Source: a bacterium (GTDB taxonomy: Bacteria; Krumholzibacteriota; Krumholzibacteriia; JACNKJ01). Taken from it: 64,000 nucleotides of DNA. The translations under genes and the position numbers were made by a program. The notes under the pieces are model-generated. The model ran no database searches. It saw only the letters and a list, made by a program, of their open reading frames with translations, and had not been told where the DNA came from. Position 1 is the first letter of the stretch; the number at the start of each line of letters is the position of its first letter. The stretch spans positions 1 to 64,000 of the forward strand of contig JAAEPZ010001044.1 of assembly GCA_024231955.1 (NCBI GenBank), given 5' to 3'. Shown one piece after another: positions 18,479 to 28,300 of this stretch.

Positions 18479-18728
18479 CAGGTTATTGAAGAACTGGGCT
18501 GGGCGGCGGCGTCCCGCGACTTGGGCGTAGAGCGCACGAGCGGGCGGGATGAGAGAGACAGGTGATGCTGGATATCGCCTGCGACGGAGGATCGGGAACC
18601 GCAAGCACCGCCGGCAGCGGCTGTCGATTTGCGGTCTGCGTCGCTCAGGTCTCTCGCTCGATCGAAAAAACTCCATCCGGTTGCGTGGACCATCCCGCGC
18701 AGCCGGATTCAGTTCTTCAACAGCCCGC
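18478..18728. repeat. ~250-bp imperfect inverted-repeat element (MITE-like or structured RNA)
   Basis: Fills the 307-bp gap between glnA and the HD gene. The ends are inverted copies: TTGAAGAACTG (18486-18496) and CAGTTCTTCAA (18710-18720), extendable outward with mismatches to about 19 bp. Further inward, ordered inverted matches continue (GAGAGAC with GTCTCTC, ACCGCAA with TTGCGGT) around a small central hairpin near 18606-18622. The whole stretch could thus fold as a long interrupted hairpin. Terminal TTCAACAG-like ends are common in bacterial miniature inverted-repeat elements. No second copy in this window and no clear target duplication. Confidence 0.45.
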
Positions 18729-18785
18729 CAGGGCGATCCGCCATGCGGAGGCCCTGAGGACGCCCAGGAAGGTCTCCGGGACGCC

Positions 18786-19997
18786 ATGTTTATCAACGAT
18801 CCTATTCACGGCTTTATTGAACTCAACGATCTCCAGAGTTCGTTGCTGGAATTGCCCGAGATGCAGCGTTTGCAGTGGATACGTCAATTGGGTCTGAGTT
18901 TTCTCAGCTATCCGGGTGGTGTCCACACGAGGTCCAGTCACGCGATCGGGGTGAGCCGCGTCGCCGGCGAGATGGCGCGTATTTTCAATCTGCCCGTCGA
19001 ACAGCAATGGCTGGTGCAGGCCGCCGGTCTGTTGCACGACATCGGTCATACCCCATTCAGTCACGCGCTGGAATCTCTGCTTGCCGAAGATCACATGGAA
19101 TTGACGCGCAATCTGATAACCGGCGATGCCCGCTTCAGTTTTGCCCGCGCCGGTTGGATTCCCGAAGTTCTGCGTCGTTATGGTGTCGATCCGGAAGAGG
19201 TCGGGGATCTCATCGTCGGTCGTCACCCCGATCCGATTCTGCAGCTCATCATTCATGGTTCGATCGATTCGGATCAACTCGATTATCTGCTGCGGGACAG
19301 CTACTTCACGGGCATCAGCCATGGGCAGATCGACCTCTACCGGATACTGCACACCCTGAAGCCCGATCACCTGCTCGGATGTATCCACCTCATGGAGAAG
19401 GGGCTGGACGCCATCGAGGAGATGCTCGTGGCGCGGGATCACATGTACTCGGCGGTCTACGCCCATAAGACGGGACGGATCGCGGAGACGATGCTGCTCA
19501 GGGCGATGGAGCTGGCCGTGAGCAGTATTGACGGCTGGTACGAGATGATCGATGCCGATCTCCTCAGCTGTATCCGCCGTACGGGCGGCGTGAGTGCGGC
19601 TCTGATCGAGAAGATCATCTTCCGCCAGCTCTACAAGACCGCCTTCAGTATCTCCAGCCGAGGTGAGGATGGTCTGCGGCAAACGATGACGAATCAAATC
19701 GGGCGCATGAGTCGGCAGGAGATCGAGGGGCTGCTCACCGAGCGATGCGGTTTCGGCCCCGGCGAGCTGATTGTGGATATGCCCATTGACGTCCTCACTT
19801 TCAGCGAGCCGCGATTGCAGAAGATCGAGTTGCCTGTGCTCCGGAAGAGCGGCGAACGGTCCGACCTGTATGCGATGTCGGCGCTGGCGAGGGTGTTGGC
19901 GGAGAAGGAGTCCAGCCACACCGTCTTCGCGGTCTATACTGAAGAGGAGAATGTCGGTCGGGCGCGGGCCGTAACGGAAACCTGGCTGGGTATCTGA
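18786..19997 (+). CDS. HD-domain phosphohydrolase
   Basis: About 403 residues, related to the dGTPase-like HD superfamily (YdhJ/COG1078 type). Metal-binding HD motif in AAGLLHDIGHTPFSHALE with an upstream His in RSSHAIGVS, and a downstream D in GSIDSDQLDYLLRDS. These are the expected four metal-ligand segments. It probably hydrolyses a nucleotide or phosphate ester; the substrate is not readable from sequence. Start placed at ATG 18786, because the protein begins FINDPIHGFIEL as in the family; the longer frame from 18549 would translate the inverted-repeat element. No strong ribosome site. Confidence 0.85.
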   Translation: MFINDPIHGFIELNDLQSSLLELPEMQRLQWIRQLGLSFLSYPGGVHTRSSHAIGVSRVAGEMARIFNLPVEQQWLVQAAGLLHDIGHTPFSHALESLLAEDHMELTRNLITGDARFSFARAGWIPEVLRRYGVDPEEVGDLIVGRHPDPILQLIIHGSIDSDQLDYLLRDSYFTGISHGQIDLYRILHTLKPDHLLGCIHLMEKGLDAIEEMLVARDHMYSAVYAHKTGRIAETMLLRAMELAVSSIDGWYEMIDADLLSCIRRTGGVSAALIEKIIFRQLYKTAFSISSRGEDGLRQTMTNQIGRMSRQEIEGLLTERCGFGPGELIVDMPIDVLTFSEPRLQKIELPVLRKSGERSDLYAMSALARVLAEKESSHTVFAVYTEEENVGRARAVTETWLGI

Positions 19998-20111
19998 CGA
20001 ACGGAAAACCGGTGGAGTTCAGTATCTGAAACGAAACCGACCCACTGGCGTTAGGGAGAAGCGCCGAGCGGATCGGCGATGTCATAACAAACGATCAAGC
20101 AGGGGGCGAGC

Positions 20112-20483
20112 ATGAATACGGATAAGGGAATACTGGGTACGCTTTTCGATTTTTCCTTTTCGGAGTTTATCACAATCAAGGTCGTGAAAATCCTCTTCAT
20201 CATCGGTCTGGTGACCTCCGGCTGGTGGACGGTCAAAGTGATTCAGGGGGTCTGGTGGGACAGCACTTTCTGGGGCGTCATCACCGTGCTGATCTCGCCG
20301 ATCATCTTCGCCATGTTTGTGCTTCTGGTACGCGTTGCGCTGGAACTGGTTCTAGTGCTCTTCCGGATCGCGGAAGGGGTCAAGGAGTTGAATGCCAAAA
20401 AGGCAGCCACCGACGCGCCATCGTCGCCGATTCAGGCTGAAGAGCTTGAAGTCGAGGTGGTGGATCCTCCCGAAGCCCTGTAA
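20112..20483 (+). CDS. DUF4282-type small membrane protein
   Basis: 123 residues, two transmembrane helices (about 22-42 and 53-85), a short cytoplasmic N-terminus (GTLFDFSFSEFITIKVVK, the DUF4282 signature) and an acidic C-terminal tail. Function unknown for the family. AGGGGGCGAG precedes the ATG. Confidence 0.8.
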   Translation: MNTDKGILGTLFDFSFSEFITIKVVKILFIIGLVTSGWWTVKVIQGVWWDSTFWGVITVLISPIIFAMFVLLVRVALELVLVLFRIAEGVKELNAKKAATDAPSSPIQAEELEVEVVDPPEAL

Positions 20484-20508
20484 GCGGATCAATCGATTGC
20501 AAGAAGAG

Positions 20509-20536
20509 ACGGCTCTCGCCCGGTGGCGGGGGCCGT
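20509..20536. terminator. Hairpin between the DUF4282 and macro-domain genes
   Basis: 12-bp stem with two G-T pairs (20509-20520 with 20525-20536), CGGT loop. Only a weak T-rich tract on the minus side, so it may act as a shared terminator for the two convergent genes. Confidence 0.4.
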
Positions 20537-20540
20537 TGTG

Positions 20541-21080
20541 CTAGCGGGGCAGCAGTGCGATCGCCTCGGCGCACTGATCGGGGGAGTAGTAGATGAAGTA
20601 GATCTCGCGCGGGGCGTTATCCTCCTGTTCGGCGAAGTCTCTTACTGCGGAGAACGAGATTCGACAGGCGTCGGCGAAGGGGTAGCCATAGACGCCGCAA
20701 CTGATCGCCGGGAATGCCAGGCTTGTCAGACCCTCGCGGGAGGCGATGAGCAGACTGTTGCGATAACAATTGGCGAGAAGTGCCGGCTCATTGTTGTCGC
20801 CACCTCGCCAGATCGGGCCGACCGTGTGAATCAGATGGCTGGCCATGAGCTTGCCGGCGGTTGTGGCCACCGCCTCTCCGGTAGGCAGGCGGCCATGACT
20901 ATTCACGATTGCACGACACTCCTCCAGTATCGAGGGACCGCCCGCTCTATGAATTGCGCCATCGACTCCGCCACCGCCGGCGAGACCGGAGTTGGCGGCG
21001 TTGACGATGCCATCGACGTTCAGCGTCGTGATATCGCCGGATATCAAAGAGAGAAGGCTGTTGCCGATCGGTATCTGCAT
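20541..21080 (-). CDS. Macro-domain ADP-ribose hydrolase
   Basis: 179 residues, a single macro domain of the YmdB/MacroD class, which removes O-acetyl or ADP-ribosyl groups. Diagnostic motifs: GDITTLNVDGIVNAANS, GGGGVDGAIHRAGG, and SCGVYGYP for the distal ribose and phosphate. The catalytic Asn and Asp of MacroD-type enzymes (NAANS and GVDGAIH) are present. Start at ATG 21080 behind GGAAAGGA. Confidence 0.9.
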   Translation of the reverse strand: MQIPIGNSLLSLISGDITTLNVDGIVNAANSGLAGGGGVDGAIHRAGGPSILEECRAIVNSHGRLPTGEAVATTAGKLMASHLIHTVGPIWRGGDNNEPALLANCYRNSLLIASREGLTSLAFPAISCGVYGYPFADACRISFSAVRDFAEQEDNAPREIYFIYYSPDQCAEAIALLPR

Positions 21081-21213
21081 GGGTGCATCCTTTCCGCACT
21101 GGCATAGCCTCGACGAAACCGTCGATAGTCGCACGGTCGAGATTAACCGGGGCGGGAGCAAACGGCAAGCCCGGACACGCTCAAGCCTGTGAAGCAGGTC
21201 GAGCAGCGACTGG

Positions 21214-23139
21214 TCAGAAGGTGGGCAGCTCCTTACCTGTCTCCCTATCAATCTCCCGATTGGCGACAACCGCGGCAGCCGGAGACCGCTCCTCGGCAGG
21301 ACTTGGAGTTTTCTCTCCGACCGGCAACAGGATCGTGAAGGTCGTCCCGGTCCCGGGAGTCGATTCCACCAGCAGCCGCCCCCGATGCTTGATCTCTATG
21401 ATCTCCTTCGAGGCGGACAGATTTTGGCCGGTTCTCCGAATGCCCTCATGAGTCGTGAAATGTGGATCGAAGATCTGCTCCAGGGTATCCTGATCCATCC
21501 CCTGACCCGTATCCCTGATCTCGATACCGATCCCGTCGGGGTGGCAGCTCGTGGCGATGATGATCTCCCCCTTGTCGCCGAGCTTGCCCCCCGCGACACT
21601 CTTGATGGCCCTGATGGCATTGGTGATCATGTTGAGAAAGATATTGCTGATCTCTCCGGGGTTGCAGTATATCGGTTTCAGCTCCGGATCGAGATTGCAG
21701 GTGAGCTCCGCAACGTGTTTCCATTCGCCCCTGGTGAGTCCGACGCTGTTTCTGATGTTCAGGTTGAGATCGACGAGTGACCAGCCCGCCTCTTGCTCCC
21801 TGGAGAACCCGATCAGGCAATCCACCATGTCGGTGATCTGTTTCATCCCCGCCAATGACTGCTCCACGGCCTTCTTGACCTCATCGCCCCCGAGCGAAAA
21901 ATCCAGCTCCTCCCGGTGGTTGCGCACGGCCTTGAGAGCGGCCTGGGCCGTCTTGCCGCGTCCGCAATTTCTCTCCAGATCGGTATATGTCGCCAGCAGC
22001 GATCCCACATCCGTAAATATGCGATTGATGTGTTCGATGTTCTCCCCGACAATCAATGTCGGGATGTTGATCTCCCTGGCGATCCCCTGCACGAGCGAAC
22101 CGATCGCATCCAACTGATGGGCTTCGGCCAGGGCATGCTCCATCTGATCCTTCTCGGTAATATCGACGCAGAGGATAATCGCCCCCGCCTGGTTGCCCAG
22201 GTTGTCCTTCAGGGGGGTGACCGTCAACTCCATCAGCCCCTGGTTCCCATTGATCCGGATGTAGGGGAGCCCTGTGTGGGTCAGGATCTTGTCCCCGCGA
22301 ACGGCGTCATCGATCATATTGTTGATGAGATTCCATTCCCATTTGATGCCCGACTCGTTGAGAGGCGAGTCGGTGACATCCCAGGAGATCATGCCGAACG
22401 CACGCTCGGCCGCCTTGTTCCATTTCGTGATCATCCGCTTCTTGTCGATGCCGATCAGGATTGACGGAATCGATTCCAGAAGATTGACCGTCTCCGCGAA
22501 GGAGTCCATCAACAGCTTCTCCGATTCCTTCTGATCCGAGATGTCGGTGAATGTCCCGCGGGCACCGGTGATTCGTTTGCCATCCCGGATCGGCTTCATC
22601 TGCAGGTGCAGCGGATACTCACCGCAGTTGGCTCGCATGCCTGTGAACTCGGAGTTGCACGACATCCCCTCGGACATGAGATTGGAGAAACTCTTCCGGA
22701 AGTGCTCCTCGTTTTCATAATTGAAGAGGTTGACGCCATCAAAACCGGTGGCCAGGTCGTCGCGCGCGTAACCGGTGATCTCCGCGGCCTGTTCGTTGAC
22801 GTAAACCAGTCTGGATTTCGAATCGAGTTCGAACACGCCGCTCGTCATCATCCCTGCCAGGTGCGTGAATCGCTCTGCGCCCAGTTTGAACTTCGCAATC
22901 TCATCCTCCTTTTTGAGATCGCGTCCGGCTTGAATCCAGGAAGCGGCGGCCGCAATCAACGTCAGAAGACTGAGGGCGAACAAGACCAGGCCGAATGTGG
23001 GGGGGGCGCCGCCGCTCGTAAACCAGACCAGCCCGCTCATCAGACCGGTGGCCAGAACGCCCGTCATCCACATTCCCAGATGCCTCAGTGCAAGGGGTAG
23101 GGTTTGCCCCCAGTTGATGCCGACCAGTTTTTTGAGCAT
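21214..23139 (-). CDS. PAS-domain sensor histidine kinase with Arg in place of the phospho-acceptor His
   Basis: About 641 residues from ATG 23139 (GGGAG 6 nt upstream). Two N-terminal membrane helices (about 24-42 and 48-66), then two PAS domains (about 93-205 and 215-335), a dimerisation helix and a HATPase domain. In the H-box, where relatives read GIAHEINTP, this protein reads GIAREINIP: R355, codon AGG at 22077-22075. The ATPase domain keeps the N-box (NMITNAIRAIK) and the DTGQGM G1 box, but the GTGQGLS lid is changed to RTGQNLS. It may bind a signal and act without autophosphorylating. The REC-HDOD gene is divergently placed next to it. Confidence 0.85.
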   Translation of the reverse strand: MLKKLVGINWGQTLPLALRHLGMWMTGVLATGLMSGLVWFTSGGAPPTFGLVLFALSLLTLIAAAASWIQAGRDLKKEDEIAKFKLGAERFTHLAGMMTSGVFELDSKSRLVYVNEQAAEITGYARDDLATGFDGVNLFNYENEEHFRKSFSNLMSEGMSCNSEFTGMRANCGEYPLHLQMKPIRDGKRITGARGTFTDISDQKESEKLLMDSFAETVNLLESIPSILIGIDKKRMITKWNKAAERAFGMISWDVTDSPLNESGIKWEWNLINNMIDDAVRGDKILTHTGLPYIRINGNQGLMELTVTPLKDNLGNQAGAIILCVDITEKDQMEHALAEAHQLDAIGSLVQGIAREINIPTLIVGENIEHINRIFTDVGSLLATYTDLERNCGRGKTAQAALKAVRNHREELDFSLGGDEVKKAVEQSLAGMKQITDMVDCLIGFSREQEAGWSLVDLNLNIRNSVGLTRGEWKHVAELTCNLDPELKPIYCNPGEISNIFLNMITNAIRAIKSVAGGKLGDKGEIIIATSCHPDGIGIEIRDTGQGMDQDTLEQIFDPHFTTHEGIRRTGQNLSASKEIIEIKHRGRLLVESTPGTGTTFTILLPVGEKTPSPAEERSPAAAVVANREIDRETGKELPTF

Positions 23140-23545
23140 GCACACTCCCGCATTGATGATTGAGATTCGGGGGAAGAACCATCCGCCTGTCAGTTGGTTT
23201 CGGCATGGCCGGTCGGCTACCGAAGGGATATCTGCTATCAGGAGTTACCTGTCATTACCGATAGTGTAGAGACGGCCGTTTTGACAGTCGGACCTGACGG
23301 AATCGAGCGATAAACACCGCAATCGGCCGCTTTGCAGCGATGGGTCAAGATGTGGGCTTTGGGAGTCGATACTTCCCGTAATGGGTGATCCCACCCCGAT
23401 CGGTGCTTTGGTGGCTTGAGGTTTCCGCAGCAAATGCTCCGGTTCTTGCTGTCTCCGAGGCAATTGTCCCGGCGTAGATTGTCCTCCGTCGGAGTCGAAG
23501 GCGACGGAGGATCCGTGGTTGGCGAATGTTCGCAGGAGAGAACCG

Positions 23546-24745
23546 ATGAGTAAACTCAAGATCATGTTCGTGGATGAAGAGCCGGATGTCGACAGCAGCC
23601 TGCGCAGCATGATGGATTCCAGGTTTGGAGATTGGGATCAGACCTACGTGAGCGGTGGCGAGGAGGCGCTGTCGACGATCATGACCGAAGGGCAGTTCGA
23701 CGTCATCGTCACCGATATTCGCCAACCTCAAAAGTGTGAGGCCGATCTGTTCAAGGAGATTGGCGCTCTCCATCCGGAAACTATCCATATAGCCTTGGCG
23801 GGCGCCGCCGACAACGACATGGTGAAGCACTCGCTTGGCTTCGCCAACCGGTGTCTGATGCGCCCCAGCACGGCGGAGGAGATCAACTCGACCATCATCC
23901 GCTCCCTGAAATTGCGCACACTGCTCAAGGATGAGAAGCTGCACAAGCAGGTGGCGAATATCCGCTCTCTGCCTACCCCGACGGATATCTATCTCGAATT
24001 GATCGCGGCGATTCAGGATCCGGATGCCTCCTCCGGCAATGTCGCCAGGATTATCGCCCGGGATGTCGGGCTAACGGCCAAGTTGCTTCAGATTCTCAAC
24101 TCCGCTTTCTTCGGGTTGCCCACACGCGTAACCGATGTCCTGCATGCCGTCACCTTGCTTGGCCTCGAGACGGTGCAGTCCATCGTCATCAGCGCCGGCA
24201 TCTTCAACAGCTTCGCCGTGAAGGGGATGGGGGCGATGACGGCCGAGAGCTTGAGCAACCACTCCATCCGCGTCGGATCTCTGGCGCGCTCTATCTCAAG
24301 GGATCTGGGACTGCCCGTACGCGTGCGGGAGGATGCTCTCCTCGCCGGTATGCTGCACGATGTCGGCAAGCTGGTCGAACTCACCTACATGCGGGATGAA
24401 CTCAAGCAGATTCTCGACATGAGTCGGCTGTCGGGTCTACCATTCCGGCAAGCCGAACTGGCCGTAATGGATACCGGGCACTGCGAACTGGGGGCTCACC
24501 TGCTGTCGATCTGGGGGCTGCCCGATCCGATCATCGAATCCGTGGCCTTCCATCATGAGCCCGGCGGGGCGGGGCTCATCGAACCCGAAGCATTGGCGAC
24601 GGTCCATATCGCCGATGCCCTACTAGCAGCCAGCAGCGAGGCGACCGAGATGGTCAGCAATACCCTGGATCGCTCCTTCATTGAGGCGATCGGGTTGAGC
24701 GAACAGATATCCCGGGTTGGTGAGGTGCAGGAGTCGACCACCTGA
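23546..24745 (+). CDS. Receiver-HDOD signalling protein
   Basis: 399 residues: an N-terminal receiver domain (about 1-118; VFVDEE-like acidic pocket reading MFVDEEPD, phospho-acceptor Asp in VIVTDIRQP) and a HDOD domain (about 130-335). The conserved receiver lysine is replaced by Arg in CLMRPS. The HDOD part begins LPTPTDIYLELIAAIQDPDAS and contains the HDVGKLVEL segment. HDOD proteins act in signalling without known catalysis. Start at ATG 23546 behind AGGAGAG. Divergent from the degenerate histidine kinase, its likely partner. Confidence 0.88.
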   Translation: MSKLKIMFVDEEPDVDSSLRSMMDSRFGDWDQTYVSGGEEALSTIMTEGQFDVIVTDIRQPQKCEADLFKEIGALHPETIHIALAGAADNDMVKHSLGFANRCLMRPSTAEEINSTIIRSLKLRTLLKDEKLHKQVANIRSLPTPTDIYLELIAAIQDPDASSGNVARIIARDVGLTAKLLQILNSAFFGLPTRVTDVLHAVTLLGLETVQSIVISAGIFNSFAVKGMGAMTAESLSNHSIRVGSLARSISRDLGLPVRVREDALLAGMLHDVGKLVELTYMRDELKQILDMSRLSGLPFRQAELAVMDTGHCELGAHLLSIWGLPDPIIESVAFHHEPGGAGLIEPEALATVHIADALLAASSEATEMVSNTLDRSFIEAIGLSEQISRVGEVQESTT

Positions 24746-24850
24746 GATCCGAAGATTCCATATCCAAATAGGGCTCTTTGCTCAACGAAGAATCGTCGGT
24801 TTTTAAATATTACTAGTTGACAATATGGCTAAGCAGTAATATATAGGGGG

Positions 24851-24870
24851 CAGGATGCGCCAGCGTCCTG
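24851..24870 (+). other. Leader hairpin before the ArsR gene
   Basis: 8-bp stem with one G-T pair (24851-24858 with 24863-24870). It forms a tandem pair with the terminator-like hairpin that follows. Confidence 0.35.
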
Positions 24871-24896
24871 AATGCAGGAGTTTTGTGAGAGAAACG

Positions 24897-24921
24897 GGGG
24901 AGGGGATTTCCCTCCCCTTTT
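24897..24921 (+). terminator. Terminator-like hairpin just upstream of the ArsR gene
   Basis: 8-bp G/C stem (24897-24904 with 24910-24917) followed by TTTT, ending 20 nt before the ArsR start codon. It could end the HDOD transcript or act as an attenuator for ArsR. Confidence 0.55.
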
Positions 24922-24940
24922 GCCGATGCAAGGATGGTCC

Positions 24941-25267
24941 ATGCCCGACAGCAGCCGGTCGGATACAGCTCTTCAGGCCCTGGCCGGCTATTTCCGCCTT
25001 CTCGCCGAACCCGTCCGCCTCAAGATCATAGACAGTCTGCAATCCGGAGAGCTCAGCGTGCTCGAAATCGTGGCCGCCACCGGACTCAAGCAGGCTCACG
25101 TCTCCAGACAACTCGGACAACTGGCCAACGAGGGGCTGCTCATGCGCCGCAAAGCGGGGACGCGGGTATTCTATTCGCTGCGTGATCGTCGCCTCGGGCG
25201 ATTGCTCGCCGATGCGGAGGCCTCTCTCGCCGAACATCGTCAGGGCAAATTAGGGGAGTTGGATTAG
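24941..25267 (+). CDS. ArsR-family transcription regulator
   Basis: 108 residues forming one winged-helix domain: ALAGYFRLLAEPVRLKIIDS, recognition helix ATGLKQAHVSRQLGQLANEG, and a wing RKAGTRVFYSL. No metal-binding cysteines are seen (no ELCVCDL motif), so it probably senses something other than As/Cd or acts through redox or small molecules. Start chosen at ATG 24941; an ATG at 24926 is possible. The M16 protease gene follows within 90 bp. Confidence 0.85.
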   Translation: MPDSSRSDTALQALAGYFRLLAEPVRLKIIDSLQSGELSVLEIVAATGLKQAHVSRQLGQLANEGLLMRRKAGTRVFYSLRDRRLGRLLADAEASLAEHRQGKLGELD

Positions 25268-25354
25268 CATTCCACCCTTTTGTTCACCTGCCGTTTCCTC
25301 TATCATGCAGGAAATAACCCCCCAGTCTTGTGACCCGAACCCATGGTGGTTGGT

Positions 25355-28300
25355 ATGAGAAAAATCCTGTTGGTGAGCGCTTTGCTGGCGCTGCTTTTTG
25401 TCCTGCCCAGTTGCGGCGTGGATGAGATCGATTACGACAATCTTGCGGAGGGGCAGAAGCTGAACGGTTTCGTCCTGCGTAATCTCTATGAGGATAGCGC
25501 CGGCAATGTGATGGGCGCGCGACTCGTCAACGAGAAGAACGGTTTCCTTGTCGATATGCTGCAGATCCAGTCGGTGCCCCAGGGCTTCATGTGGGTCAAG
25601 AGCATCCCCTGGAGCGATATGGGCGAGGCCCATGCCTGTGAGCACCTGCTCCTGGGCAAGGGGCGCGAAGGGCGTCTGGTGGCCAACCTCGAAGACATGA
25701 CCCTGGGCGACAGCTCCGCCTGGACAGCTCAGCTCAACACCGTCTATCACTTCAATACTCTGGCGGGTGAGGAGGCCTTCTACACGACGCTGGAGGCCCG
25801 GATCAACGCGCTGCTCAATCCCAACTTCACCGACGAGGAGATCCGCCGCGAGGTGTGCCACATCGGCGCGACCGAGAATCCCACCGACGGCTCCCTGTTC
25901 CTGGAGGAGAAGGGGACGGTGTATACGGAGATGGTGAGCGCTTTCGAGGGGGCGGGCTATCCCAGCTGGTTCACGCTGCTGGAGATGCTCTACGGGGCGG
26001 ATCACCCCGAGGCCAATTCGGCCGGAGGCTTTCCCGACGCCATGCGTGCGATGGTCCCCAAGGACATGTGGACTTTCCACAAGGATTACTACCGTCCCGC
26101 GAACATGGGGCTGATCGCCTCGCTGCCCAAGGAGATGCCCATCGGCGATTTCCTCACGCGGCTCAATGCGATTCTGGACCGTTGCTGGGAGGGTGAGGAC
26201 AGCACCGAGAACGAGGGCATGTATGCCGTGAGCCTCCCCGAGCCTGCGCCCGCGTATCCCGCCGGCGCGATCAAGCTGGTGCCCTTCCAGAGCGAAAGCC
26301 ACGATCAGCGCGGCAGCTTCTCCTTTGGCTGGCCCGCGACGCTCAAGCTGGATTTCATGGAGTTGATCACCATGGAGATCTTCATGGAGACCTTCTCGTC
26401 CGGTCCGGGCAGTCAGCTCTATGACGCATTCATCAACTCGGAGACACGTCGGATCAATATCGGCATCACTGGCGTCAACGGATACCAGGATGACAAGCAG
26501 GGCAACCCGCTGTTCTTCGATTTCTCCGGTGTGCTCAGCGAACATGTCACTGAAGAGCAGGTCGTCGCCGTGCGGGATCTGCTGGTCGCCGAGTTCGAAG
26601 CGTTCAGAAACCTGCCCGACGGCAGCGAAGAGATGAAGGACTTCAACAGGCGGGCGACGAGCGCCATCACGGCACACAGCAAGCAGATGCAGGAGGCTCT
26701 CAACACGCCGCCCATGTTCGGCTTCCGCAGGGGATCCGCGGGCTACTGGCAGAACCTGCTCGGACAGATCGAACAGGGCGAGGGTTTCAGACGCTCTCTG
26801 GTGCTGGCGGAGTACGCCGAGCGTCTCAAAGCGTTGCTGGATACCGATAAGAACATCTGGCGCACCAGGATCGACAAGTGGCGGCTCGCCAGCGTGTTGC
26901 CGGTTGCCGTCGCGGTGTACCCCAGCCCTGAACTGATGACCTCCATGACCGAGGCCAAGGATGCTCGTCTTGCCGGTTATCTGGCGGATTTCAAGGCCAA
27001 GTACGGCAAGCAGGATGATCAGGAGGCCATGGCGGCCTACAAGGCGGAGTTCGATGCCACGACTGCCGAGCTGAATGCCCTGGCGGCGGGGGACGAGATC
27101 CCCGGATTCATCGACTCGCCGCCCATGACCAATGACGATCAGCTCGAGTACGAGGTATTGGACCTTGAGCATGGCGTCGATCTTGTCGCCTCGACTTTCG
27201 ACAACATGAACTCGACGACGTTGGGCCTGGCCCTCCGTCTGGATGTGCTGCCCGAGAAGTATCTGCACATCGTTCCGTTCTTGCCCACGCTGCTCACGGC
27301 AATAGGTGTCGAGAAGGATGGCGAGGTCATCGACTACATCGCCATGAATGAGCGGGTCGGCAGCGAGGTTACACGTTACGCCTCCTACTTCTCAACGAAC
27401 TCCGATGCCGATCGTGTCGAGTTGGTTCTCCGCGGCACGGCCGCCGGCGAGGAGGAGCTGGCGGCGATGCTGTCGTGGATGAAAGCTTCGCTCACCGCTC
27501 CGTTGATCAATGAGGACAACCTCACCTGCATGCGGGATATCATCAGTCAGAATCTGGCCGGTATCCGCCGGCGGATGTCCGGTCGGCCCGAGTACTGGGT
27601 GCAGGATCCCGCCGCCGCCTGGCGACATCAGGATCAACCGCTTATTCTGGCGGCCGGATCCTTCCTGACGCAGGGGCACTACTATCAGCGTCTGGGCTGG
27701 TTGCTGAGCGAACCCGGTTCGGCGGCCGAATCGACTGCGCTGGTCGCTCTGCTGAACGATCTGGCCGCGGCCGGTAGCGGCTTGGATCGCGCAGGCCTGA
27801 CGGCCCTCCTCGACGAGACGCAGGTCGCCGAGGCCTGTGGTGATCTCGGCGCGCAGGTTGTCAGCGCGTTGCGTCTGTGTCTGCCCGAATGTCCCGATGG
27901 TGATCTGGCTGCGGACTGGAGCTATCTGTGCGGGCAGATCAAGGCGGATCTCCTGACGCCGCCGGCCACGACTCTGGCCGCGATGCGGGAATGCCTGGAG
28001 TTGATCCGCAACACCAGCATCGCGCGAGCCTTCCTGATCTCGAGCACGAACGACCGGGCGATTGCCATGCCGGGGATCCGCGATCTGGTCACGGTGCTCT
28101 CCACCGATCCGGTGAAGCGGATGACCTATGCTTCCGCCGAGCATGTCTATGACCGGATGCGGGCGCGGGAATCCCTGACCCAACGGCCCCACTACTATGG
28201 CCTGATCAACAACGCCACCCGCAATGGGGTGCTGGTGTTCCGGGCCAGGAACAAGGGGATCTACGAAGCGACCGACGACTCCGTGCTCGACGCCCTCGCC

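Noticed and set aside
21081..21213. Possible upstream extension of the macro-domain protein to 21269
   Set aside because: The extra residues lack family similarity, overlap the kinase gene end and have no ribosome site, whereas ATG 21080 does.
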